The translations under genes were made by a program, and so were the position numbers. This document shows, piece by piece, positions 7,419-12,878 of a stretch of DNA of 12,915 bases (positions are counted from its first letter, which is position 1; each line of letters opens with the position of its first letter). The notes under the pieces were generated by a model, which saw only the letters and a list, made by a program, of their open reading frames with translations, did not search any database and was not told the origin of the DNA. The DNA comes from Methylocystaceae bacterium (GTDB lineage: Bacteria > Pseudomonadota > Alphaproteobacteria > Rhizobiales > Beijerinckiaceae), in NCBI GenBank assembly GCA_003152255.1, contig PLZT01000587.1:1-12915 (forward strand), read 5' to 3'.

Positions 7419-7949
7419 GTGAACGACGAAAAATCTTTCGCGGCCGGGCCCGTGGGCAGGCCTGAATCTTTGAGCCTTCCGGCCGGTTATTGGCAGGCCG
7501 CCGACGATTTTGCGAGACTTCGCCAGCAAGTTGAAACCCACAACATTGGCCGATGGCAGCGCGGCGCGTCCGTTGGTGGCGGCGAGCCCTATGATGCAGA
7601 GCGAGCGCTTAAAGAGTTGGGCGAAGGCATTGCGAGAAAGGAACGGCAGGAATTAGCGCCTTTGGCGCAATCGATCGCGCAGCGCATTGTTCTCGCGAAT
7701 CTCGCGCTGTTCTATTTTCGATTGGCCTGCGGATTGAGAGTCAATTACGCGCTGCGGGAGCTTGTCGAGTTCCGCAAGAATTGCTTCGCGATGATTGATG
7801 CGAACATTGTTGTTCATTCGTCGGACGCCGATGAGATCGCGGGCTATCGCGCGATGATCGCCGAGGATTTGGAAAAGTTTTTCGGCGTGATCGAAAATGC
7901 CATCGGGCAAATGGATTTCGCCAAGGCGCCGATCGGCGGAAGGGCCTGA
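7419..7949 (+). CDS. Hypothetical helical phage protein
   Basis: This 176-residue protein starts at GTG 7419, with GGGGAGA at 7404-7410 upstream and only four bases after the tape measure stop. It is not recognised. The N-terminal 25 residues are polar and Pro/Gly-rich. Residues about 60-160 are helical, including a hydrophobic stretch QRIVLANLALFYFRLACGL at about 88-106 that is only marginal as a membrane segment. There is no signal peptide. Position between the tape measure gene and a minor tail gene suggests a tail or tail-assembly role, by context only. Confidence 0.65.
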   Translation: MNDEKSFAAGPVGRPESLSLPAGYWQAADDFARLRQQVETHNIGRWQRGASVGGGEPYDAERALKELGEGIARKERQELAPLAQSIAQRIVLANLALFYFRLACGLRVNYALRELVEFRKNCFAMIDANIVVHSSDADEIAGYRAMIAEDLEKFFGVIENAIGQMDFAKAPIGGRA

Positions 7950-7986
7950 CGCTCGGCGCGATCGCCGCACATAAGGGGAGAAATAG

Positions 7987-8526
7987 ATGCTCAGCTTTAG
8001 GGTCGACGTGGCGTCGCTGAAAAAGCAACTAGACCGCGAACTGATGCGCCTCTCGGCCAAGATCCCGCAAGCCATCGCGCGCGGGCTAAACGAGGGTGGA
8101 GACAAGGTCCGCACCCAAGTCCAGCACGCGCTCCAGCGCCAGACGGGGCTGACCATGTATAGCTCCGTCACCTCGCGAGTGCATACTATGCGCGCCTATC
8201 CCGGCATGCTCAACTATCAGATCATCGCCAAGGGCAAGCCGGGGATTCCGATCAAGGAATTTCGCGCAATACTCAGGCCTCGTGGCGTCGTCGCCTTTCC
8301 TTGGGGGAAGGAGCATGACTTCAAGCGATCTTTCGTCGGCAAGGGTCGCGTCTCGGGAAGCTTTCTGGCACGCCTCGGAAAAGAGCGATTTCCCTTGCGC
8401 CGGCTGTTCGGACCGTCCCTGGCGAAGGAGTTGGACAAGGACGAATCGGCCCAGGCTTTCAATAGCGGCGCGAGCGCGTTTGTTCCGCCGGCGATCGAAA
8501 AGCATCTCGATAAACTCTTGGGCTGA
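7987..8526 (+). CDS. Prophage minor tail protein Z (GPZ)-like
   Basis: This 179-residue protein resembles the Minor_tail_Z family (lambda gpZ-like tail completion proteins). Marks are the early helical segment with LSAKIPQAIARGLNEGGDKV and RTQVQHALQRQTGLT, the basic centre, and near the end the conserved FPLRRLFGPSLAKEL. In lambda, gpZ acts at the head-proximal tail end. ATG 7987 has AAGGGGAG 8 bases upstream. It follows the tape measure and unknown genes rather than preceding a tube gene as in lambda, an unusual order. Length is close to the family's usual size and no lesion is seen. Confidence 0.8.
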   Translation: MLSFRVDVASLKKQLDRELMRLSAKIPQAIARGLNEGGDKVRTQVQHALQRQTGLTMYSSVTSRVHTMRAYPGMLNYQIIAKGKPGIPIKEFRAILRPRGVVAFPWGKEHDFKRSFVGKGRVSGSFLARLGKERFPLRRLFGPSLAKELDKDESAQAFNSGASAFVPPAIEKHLDKLLG

Positions 8527-8569
8527 AGACGCGGCGCGCGTCACGGGAGCGGCCTCGCGCGGCCCATTG

Positions 8570-8603
8570 GAGGGGGGGTCTCCAGGGGGTCACGGGTCCT
8601 TCC
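8570..8603 (+). repeat. G-rich element, copy 2, upstream of small terminase
   Basis: GAGGGGGGGTCTCCAGGGGG and the following bases resemble 2893-2923. It lies in the 177-bp gap before the small-terminase-like gene, where cos or pac packaging sites commonly lie. Assignment as a packaging site is inference. Confidence 0.4.
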
Positions 8604-8670
8604 TAGCCCTCCCCTTGCCCCACGCCGCCGCCGCAGTCCGAATAAATTCTAGTCAGACCGAGTTCAAACA

Positions 8671-8692
8671 GGGTTGCAGGTGGGTTGCAGGT
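8671..8692 (+). repeat. 11-bp tandem repeat before the small terminase gene
   Basis: GGGTTGCAGGT occurs twice head to tail (8671-8681 and 8682-8692), followed by GGGG and the ATG at 8704. A GTTC-N7-GTTG at 8662-8676 overlaps the first copy and resembles the alphaproteobacterial LexA box GTTC-N7-GTTC with one mismatch. Confidence 0.55.
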
Positions 8693-8703
8693 GGGGTGAA
8701 CGC

Positions 8704-9273
8704 ATGGACTCTGGGGTTGACGCTCCCGCGCTTTGGCTGTCGGTCTCGGCTTTAGCCGCCCAGCTTGGGATATCGAGACAGGCGCTCTCGAAACGGGTTG
8801 ATCGTCTCAAGGCGCAAGGCCTTATCCGCCCGCGTCCAGGTCCGCGCAACGCGGTGGAAATCAACGTCGCGGAATTTGATCGCGTCATCGGCGAGACAAC
8901 GGACCTCGCGCGCTCGACGACACATACCGCCGCACCCGCCGTGGCCGCCACGGAAAAAGAGCCGCGCGGGTTTGTCTACACCGTTGAGCAGGCGCGGCGT
9001 GTCGCCTATCAGGCCGATATCGCCAAGCTCGATCTCGACGAGCGCTTGGGCAAGCTTCTGCCGGTCTCCGAGGTCGAATCCGCCATGGTGCGCGTCGCCG
9101 AGGCGATGGTGCGCCAGATTGACCAACTTCCCTCGCGGGCGGACGATATAGCGACAGCCGTTGGAGTAAATGGCGTGAATGGCGCGCGCGCGGCGCTCAA
9201 AGCCTTCGCTCGTGATCTACGCGAGACTCTGGCGCGGGAACTGAAACTGCTGGACGCTTCGGACGGCTCGTGA
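8704..9273 (+). CDS. Terminase small subunit-like DNA-binding protein
   Basis: This 189-residue protein starts at ATG 8704 with a GGTGGGGTGA ribosome site. Residues 12-45 are a winged helix-turn-helix (SVSALAAQLGISRQALSKRV) followed by a basic segment (IRPRPGPRNAVEIN). After an Ala/Thr linker, residues about 90-185 are helical with the pattern ADIAKLDLDERLGKLLPVSE, AEAMVRQIDQLPSRADDIA and a final long helix (DLRETLARELKLL). This layout is that of phage packaging proteins of the Nu1/DUF1441 kind, which bind the packaging site and hand DNA to the large terminase. No large terminase follows; the next recognisable sequence is an integrase fragment. A plain regulator is the alternative. Confidence 0.75.
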   Translation: MDSGVDAPALWLSVSALAAQLGISRQALSKRVDRLKAQGLIRPRPGPRNAVEINVAEFDRVIGETTDLARSTTHTAAPAVAATEKEPRGFVYTVEQARRVAYQADIAKLDLDERLGKLLPVSEVESAMVRVAEAMVRQIDQLPSRADDIATAVGVNGVNGARAALKAFARDLRETLARELKLLDASDGS

Positions 9274-9339
9274 TGGCCGACGTGGTTGACGCGCGGCAAT
9301 TTACGCTCGCCTGCGATCCTTTGCGTTTTCAGCGCGTCA

Positions 9340-9573
9340 ACCGTGGACGGGGCGCGCGCGGCGGCGCTGGCGACGCTGGCGGCGGTTGGCCGGGGTATCG
9401 ATCCCGTCGACGATCGCCAGTCGCTTCGCGCCGCGCCAAGCGTTTCCAGCGCCGCCGCGCGCTACCTCGTCGAGCATGTCGACGTGCACAATGCGCCAAA
9501 GACGGCGGAGGGTGCGCGGCTCTCGATCGAAAAACACATTCGCCCGCGCCTCGGCGGTTTGCGCGCGGCTTCG
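9340..9573 (+). pseudogene. Tyrosine integrase internal fragment
   Basis: An in-frame stretch reads TVDGARAAALATLAAVGRG, IDPVDDRQ, then SAAARYLVEHVDVHNAPKTA and SIEKHIRPRLGGLR. This is the end of the N-terminal DUF4102-type arm-binding region joined to the start of the core-binding domain of phage P4-type tyrosine recombinases. Both ends are abruptly lost: no start or N-terminus precedes it and none of the catalytic R-H-R-Y residues follow. The frame stays open into the next gene, giving an artificial long ORF. It is a recombination scar rather than a working integrase. Confidence 0.75.
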
Positions 9574-9645
9574 GGGTCGCATCTTGCGATTCCGTTTTGC
9601 GTTCCCGCCCGTGAGTCGGCATTCTCTGCGCCATTGGGAGGCGAA

Positions 9646-9941
9646 ATGCGAGCTCTTGGCCGATCGATCCGTCTCGCCATCGTGGGCATGGCTATCCTGT
9701 GGCCGATCGCTGGCGCGCAAGCATGCAGTGGTTGCGGTTGTCGCGGCGGTCCGGGCTACCGGGGGCCGAACGGTCGTTGCGTAGGTTGGGCGGATATTGG
9801 GCGGATATTGGGCGGACTTGCGGCGACCCGCCTAGCACTCGATGCACTCCGGAAGGGCCGAACGCCGGCGCTGAGGAAGCGGCGAAACTTGGCGCTAAGG
9901 CGATCGAAGCCGGAAAGCAAAAGCCCGGTGGCCCGAAATGA
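9646..9941 (+). pseudogene. Secreted Cys/Gly-rich hypothetical protein, frameshifted by duplication
   Basis: ATG 9646 has GGGAGG at 9636-9641. The product begins with a signal peptide (MRALGRSIRLAIVGMAILW, PIAGAQA) then CSGCGCRGGPGYRGPNGRC and VGWADIG. A tandem 11-bp duplication at 9788-9809 then shifts the frame. Removing one copy restores ADIGRTCGDPPSTRCTPEG, PNAGAEEAAKLGAKAIEAG and a stop at 9941, a 94-residue protein whose stop overlaps the next start as ATGA. I recall similar small secreted proteins with a 'CGCRGGPGYR...C..W' pattern near HNH-like genes in alphaproteobacterial prophages, function unknown. As it stands, the frame runs on to 10335 with unrelated Arg-rich residues. Confidence 0.75.
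9788..9809 (+). repeat. 11-bp tandem duplication (frameshift lesion)
   Basis: GGGCGGATATT occurs twice in tandem (9788-9798, 9799-9809), followed by GGGCGGACTT, which supplies the partial third unit. Eleven bases is not a multiple of three, and deleting one copy rejoins two coding halves. Confidence 0.9.
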
Positions 9942-10366
9942 AAGCTTCCCCCTGGTCGATCTTGCTCTTGGCGTTCTCCGCGCCGGCCTTCGCCGACGAT
10001 CTCCCGCTGAACCCGGCGGTGACGCAAGAGACCATCGCGACAACAATCTGCGTTCCGGGCTGGACAAAGACAGTTCGCCCGTCCGCGCGCTACACGGCGG
10101 CCATCAAGATCAAGCTCATTCGAGAATTGGAAATCCCCGAAGAGTTGCTGGTCGACTTCGAACTGGATCACCGCATTCCGCTTGCTCTTGGCGGCGCGCC
10201 TTCGGACGAGCGCAATCTCGAATTACAGCCTTGGGACGAGGCGGGGGAGAAGGACCGGATCGAGACATGTCTTTCGCGGGCCGTCTGCGCCGGCACTATC
10301 ACACTGGACGAAGCGCGCCGGCGCATATGGACTGACTGGCGCTCAGTTGGGAAGGTTTGCCAATGA
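9938..10366 (+). CDS. Secreted HNH-like protein
   Basis: This 142-residue protein has a signal peptide (MKASPWSILLLAFSAPAFA, cleavage about residue 19) and a short conserved start (NPAVTQETIATTICVPGWT). The core FELDHRIPLALGGAPSDERN, LELQPW carries Asp77-His78 and Asn93, the arrangement of HNH-type nucleases, followed by EKDRIETCLSRAVCAGTITL. Four cysteines (38, 111, 117, 141) could form disulphides, consistent with export. The family occurs in phages and bacteria; nuclease activity is inferred and the substrate is unknown. Start at ATGA overlaps the previous restored stop, and its own stop overlaps the next start, so the three form one operon. Phage HNH proteins often sit near terminase genes, but these are usually cytoplasmic, so the signal peptide is notable. 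Confidence 0.75.
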   Translation: MKASPWSILLLAFSAPAFADDLPLNPAVTQETIATTICVPGWTKTVRPSARYTAAIKIKLIRELEIPEELLVDFELDHRIPLALGGAPSDERNLELQPWDEAGEKDRIETCLSRAVCAGTITLDEARRRIWTDWRSVGKVCQ

Positions 10367-10569
10367 TCGGTTGGTTCCGTCGCCGCGCCGAATACCGCGC
10401 ACTCATTGAAGCCGACGCCAAGGTCTTAATCGAACGATTCGGCGAGCAAGCCTTTTCCGAGGCGCGGTTTCGCCAGCACGATGCGCCGGACGTCGTGGAC
10501 GCCAATCGCCCGCCTGGGCATTGGGAGCGGGTAAAAGAGGCGATTCGGCAAATCGAAAGCCGGCGCTAA
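10363..10569 (+). CDS. Small conserved hypothetical protein
   Basis: This 68-residue protein begins at ATG 10363, overlapping the HNH-like gene's stop as ATGA, with GGGAAGG about 9 bases upstream; an in-frame TTG at 10357 is less likely. The sequence is basic and helical: MIGWFRRRAEYRALIEADAK, VLIERFGEQAF, then RPPGHWERVKEAIRQIESRR. I recall comparable short proteins with the RPPGHW motif from alphaproteobacterial phage regions, with no known function. It ends the + strand operon, facing the minus-strand gene 15 bases away. Confidence 0.65.
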   Translation: MIGWFRRRAEYRALIEADAKVLIERFGEQAFSEARFRQHDAPDVVDANRPPGHWERVKEAIRQIESRR

Positions 10570-10584
10570 CACGCGCTGTCACCA

Positions 10585-10806
10585 TCAATTCCCCTTTTGA
10601 TCTTGACCGCACGATTGAGAACTAGCTTGGGAGGCAGCTAGTTTTAGAATATATCCGAGACTTGGCATACCGGAGCGCTCCGCCATAACCGCCAATTGTC
10701 CACACATATCGGCAATATATTTTGCGGTTTCGCGCGGGTTAACCGTAATAAACCCGCCATCTTTAAGTTTGTTTATTTGCTTTTTAGTTTCTGGCGCTCT
10801 TGTCAT
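10585..10806 (-). CDS. Small conserved hypothetical protein, AT-rich
   Basis: This minus-strand gene encodes 73 residues from the ATG at 10806. Segments TKKQINKLKDGGFITVNPRE and TAKYIADMCGQLAVMAERSG form one charged and one long amphipathic helix, followed by PSLGYILKLAASQA. The pattern (an NPRETAxYIA start, then a Leu-rich helix ending 'xLGYILxLA') is typical of small host proteins in Hyphomicrobiales, not of phage genes. It is more AT-rich than its neighbours. The start has only a weak ribosome site (AGAG). A CtrA box at 10879-10893 lies about 75 bases upstream of the start. Function unknown; the strand change marks the phage-like block's edge. Confidence 0.6.
   Translation of the reverse strand: MTRAPETKKQINKLKDGGFITVNPRETAKYIADMCGQLAVMAERSGMPSLGYILKLAASQASSQSCGQDQKGN
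10620..10643. repeat. Perfect 8-bp inverted repeat
   Basis: AACTAGCT at 10620-10627 and AGCTAGTT at 10636-10643 pair perfectly around an 8-base loop, followed on the + strand by TTAGAATA. It lies inside the 3' part of the minus-strand gene. It could weakly terminate the + operon ending at 10569, but the stem is AT-rich and the T-run short. Confidence 0.45.
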
Positions 10807-10878
10807 CGCACTCTACTTTAACTATAGCCTATTGTTGATTTGGCAACTCGTGAGTCGCGCAATAGCCATAGCGTAGCA

Positions 10879-10893
10879 TTAACGCGCGGTTAA
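10879..10893. promoter_or_regulatory. CtrA-type box
   Basis: TTAACGCGCGGTTAA matches the full alphaproteobacterial CtrA consensus TTAA-N7-TTAA and continues with the favoured C. It lies in the 262-bp gap between the minus-strand gene (start 10806) and the SRAP gene (start 11069). A GAGTC (GANTC) site lies at 10852-10856, between the box and the minus-strand gene, and GGTTAATTAA follows at 10915-10924. The nearer and better-placed target is the minus-strand gene. Confidence 0.6.
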
Positions 10894-11033
10894 CCAAGGG
10901 AAACCATAGGGAACGGTTAATTAAATCAGCGCCTACCTCCGAGGCGTGCCCTCGCCAGCCCGGGGAGCGCTCTTGCCGGCACCTTGGCTCAATCCGCTTG
11001 CGATTGCGGGTGAAAATTACGGGCGGCCGGTTT

Positions 11034-11061
11034 TTGCGTTTGGACGCGCGCGCGTTACGAT
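11034..11061 (+). promoter_or_regulatory. Possible leaderless promoter for the SRAP gene
   Basis: TTGCGT (11034-11039), a 16-bp spacer and TACGAT (11056-11061) resemble a sigma-70 promoter. Only 7 bases separate the -10 from the ATG at 11069, and no ribosome site precedes it, so the transcript would start at or next to the ATG. The match is partial. Confidence 0.35.
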
Positions 11062-11068
11062 CTGCCCC

Positions 11069-11739
11069 ATGTGCGGACGTTTCACGCAAAATCTCTCATG
11101 GGCGGAAATCCATCGCTTGGCCGGTCTGATCGGGCAGCCGCGCAATCTCGCGCCGCGCTACAACATCGCGCCCACAACGCCGATAGAGGTTGTTCGCGCC
11201 TCGGCCGCCGGCAATGAGCTAGTCCCGATGTATTGGGGCTTGTTCCCTCATGGTGGAAAAAGCCGCTCGCCGAGCTTCCCTCAACCTTCAACGCCCGCGC
11301 CGAGACGGTCGCCGAGCGGCCGATGTTTCGCGGCGCGTTCAAATACCGGCGCTGCGTCATTCCAGCTTCGGGATTTTACGAATGGACCGGGGCGAAAGGG
11401 GCGAAGACGCCGCATTATTTCACGTCGCGCGACGGCCGCCCGCTGGCGCTCGCCGGACTATGGGACCATTGGAGCGGTCTAGATGGCGGCGACGACCTTC
11501 CGAACGCGACAATCGTCGTCGGCGAGGCGAGTAATTGGATGCGGCGCTTTCACGACCGAATGCCGGTGATTCTCGATTGGTGCGACGCGGGCGCGTGGAT
11601 GGCGGGCGAAAGCCCTGGCGCGCTGTTGCGGCCGCCGCCCGATGACGCCTTGCGGGAATGGATCGTCTCGACGCGCGTGAACAGGGCCGGCGCTGGCGAC
11701 GACGAACCGGCGCTTATCGAGCCGATCGAACATGCTTGA
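11069..11739 (+). pseudogene. yedK: SOS response-associated peptidase (SRAP, YedK/HMCES-like), frameshifted
   Basis: SRAP proteins bind abasic sites in single-stranded DNA by forming a thiazolidine between the N-terminal cysteine and the abasic sugar. The protein starts MCGRFTQNLSWAEIHRLAGL with Cys2. After 58 residues the frame is lost: TGGGGCTTGTTCCC near 11236-11246 lacks one G, and restoring it gives the family's WGLVPSWW. The repaired 223-residue protein, close to the usual size, carries all key residues at or near YedK numbering: Asn75 and Arg77 in STFNARAET, Glu105 in GFYEW, and His162 in FHDRMP. Without repair the product diverges and stops at 11482. Key residues being intact on both sides favours either a very recent mutation or a consensus error. 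The stop overlaps the next gene's start. No GTTC-N7-GTTC LexA box is seen upstream. Confidence 0.9.
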
Positions 11740-12022
11740 GCCGCACCCCCGCCCTTCAGGCTTCAGATGGCGCCGCACGGCGTTCACGCGGATCGACGGC
11801 GCGGTCGACATCGCCGAGGATGATTGGTCGCTCCAAATCGACGGGCTGTCCGCGGCGCGCATCTATCGCGTGCGCTGCGGTCCGCACGATGGGCGATGGT
11901 TTTGGGGTGTCCAGATCGGCCCTGGTCGCGTTCCGTTCAACAGCGGGGCGGGTAACGCGGACGGCGGCCGGGAGGCGCGCGACGCTTGTGAGGCGATCTT
12001 GCGGGCAATGGGAGACGCCTAA
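11732..12022 (+). CDS. Hypothetical protein following SRAP
   Basis: This 96-residue protein starts at ATG 11732, eight bases inside the SRAP gene's 3' end, so the two are likely co-translated. Sequence features are RWRRTAFTRIDGAVDIAEDD, WSLQIDGLSAARIYRV, GRWFWGVQIGPGRVPFNSGA and a C-terminal helix ending in AILRAMGDA. It is predicted beta-rich with many Trp/Arg residues and has no signal peptide. I do not recognise a named family. Its coupling to SRAP may mean a shared role in DNA damage handling, but that is context only. Confidence 0.6.
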   Translation: MLEPHPRPSGFRWRRTAFTRIDGAVDIAEDDWSLQIDGLSAARIYRVRCGPHDGRWFWGVQIGPGRVPFNSGAGNADGGREARDACEAILRAMGDA

Positions 12023-12270
12023 GCGCGGAAATCGCCGCGCGCGGCGACGACCTCGGCGCTGTGACAGGAACCTCGCTCGATAAGGGCGTGGAATTGGACG
12101 CGCTGGCGAAGCTGCCCAAGGATGAGCGCAAGGGGCCGAAGATCACAGCCGTTGACGACGGGCGCGCTGAAATCACCTCGGACTGTCGGCGCGGCAGAGA
12201 TTTGCAATTAACTTCTGGCCTGCGACGTTTGGTCTCTTGGCGCCGTGAAGAAAATGCATCATTTTTTTAA
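12022..12270 (+). pseudogene. Remnant of a larger phage/plasmid-type protein
   Basis: From 12022 the frame reads SAEIAARGDDLGAV, then TGTSLDKGVELDALAKLPKD. The TGTSLDKGVELDALAKLP segment is a recurrent internal piece of longer alphaproteobacterial mobile-element proteins as I recall them, where it is followed by a helical region absent here; instead the frame drifts into RKGPKITAVDDGRAEITSD and stops at 12270. No good start precedes it except GTG 12061, which lacks a ribosome site. A short independent gene is possible, but a truncated fragment is more likely. The AT-rich 12240-12290 follows with no gene. Confidence 0.4.
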
Positions 12271-12293
12271 CCAATGCAGATATCATGAAGGGG

Positions 12294-12321
12294 TAGAAAG
12301 TCAGTCGCCCAGCTAGAAAGT
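12294..12321 (+). repeat. Direct repeat TAGAAAGT, 20 bp apart
   Basis: TAGAAAGT at 12294-12301 and 12314-12321 start exactly two helical turns apart, upstream of the Cys-rich peptide gene. A TATCAT (-10-like) lies at 12281-12286 without a good -35. The repeats could be an operator or part of a leader. The rest of 12271-12387 holds only a 19-codon ORF at 12327-12386, ending one base before the next ATG. Confidence 0.4.
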
Positions 12322-12387
12322 GGGAGATGGGTCTTGTTTTCCGTAATCCTTCCTCTCGCAACTTAAAAAGTGTGAATGGAGACTAAG

Positions 12388-12546
12388 ATGAAACGCTTCG
12401 CCGTCGCCCTTTTGTTGTCCGGCATTTTCGCGACAGCTGCTCTCGCCGCAGATGTGAACTGTTGCAAGGCTTGCTGCAAGAGCGAAAATTGCATCATGAC
12501 GCACCACAAAGCTCATGACTGCCTGGGCCATCCACCATGTAAGTGA
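12388..12546 (+). CDS. Small secreted Cys/His-rich peptide
   Basis: This 52-residue gene has GGAGA at 12378-12382, five bases before ATG 12388. Residues 1-20 are a clear signal peptide (MKRFAVALLLSGIFATAALA). The mature peptide of about 32 residues holds seven cysteines (25, 26, 29, 30, 35, 45, 51) in a CCxxCCxxxxC core, four histidines (39, 40, 43, 48) and a PPCK end. That density of thiols and imidazoles suggests binding of copper, zinc or another soft metal outside the cytoplasm, or a disulphide-knotted peptide. It does not match a family I can name; DUF2282-type copper-buffering peptides are longer. A terminator follows at 12591, so it is a single-gene unit. Coding reality rests on signal peptide, ribosome site and terminator together. 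Confidence 0.7.
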   Translation: MKRFAVALLLSGIFATAALAADVNCCKACCKSENCIMTHHKAHDCLGHPPCK

Positions 12547-12590
12547 GTTGGTTGCGGAATAGCTCCTAATAAACGCCTGTTCGACACCCA

Positions 12591-12627
12591 GCCTCGACGC
12601 TACATCTGCGCCGAGGCTTTATATTTT
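12591..12627 (+). terminator. Rho-independent terminator
   Basis: GCCTCGACGC (12591-12600) and GCGCCGAGGC (12608-12617) form a 10-bp stem with one mismatch around TACATCT, followed by TTTATATTTT. It lies 45 bases after the Cys-rich peptide gene. Confidence 0.8.
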
Positions 12628-12851
12628 GTGTATATTTTGGCATGTGAAACTGTAGACTTCTTGGGTAGCCTAGAGGCGCGCTGACGTTGCCTATCTCGGC
12701 CATCAAGACTTCCTCACCCTCGCGCCCGCCCCGCCGCCGTTCTCGGCGATGAACTCGAGGCGCTTGCGAAGCTGCCATCCAGTTGGCAGGGAGCGCCCTC
12801 ATATCTCCGCGCCCGAGTCCTATGTATGTGGGAGCTCGAAAGAGTTAACTT
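12628..12851 (+). other. Stretch without a clear gene
   Basis: No supported gene lies here. A frame open through 12721-12870 contains GDELEALAKLPSSW at 12745-12786, whose ELEALAKLP echoes the ELDALAKLP of the remnant at 12022-12270. It has no start or ribosome site and reads like a second decayed fragment. The stretch lies between two terminators, so a small RNA is possible but nothing specific supports one. Past the second terminator, a frame from ATG 12885 runs off the window with too little sequence to judge. Confidence 0.3.
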
Positions 12852-12878
12852 GGCCCGGTTAATCGCCGGGCTCTTTTT
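12852..12878 (+). terminator. Rho-independent terminator
   Basis: GCCCGG (12853-12858) and CCGGGC (12866-12871) pair around TTAATCG, followed by TCTTTTT. There is no evident gene directly upstream, so it terminates either an unrecognised transcript or read-through from the upstream unit. Confidence 0.75.

Noticed and set aside
8662..8676. GTTC-N7-GTTG resembling an alphaproteobacterial LexA box
   Set aside because: One mismatch in the second half-site and overlap with a local tandem repeat make chance likely; noted only with the repeat.
9273..9339. Start of a large terminase gene
   Set aside because: A start overlaps the small terminase stop, but about 20 residues with no ATPase motif are too few to assign.
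9286..10335. 349-codon open frame
   Set aside because: It is a chimera of the integrase fragment, the secreted protein start and, after the 11-bp duplication, an out-of-frame reading of the HNH-like gene. It is not one protein.
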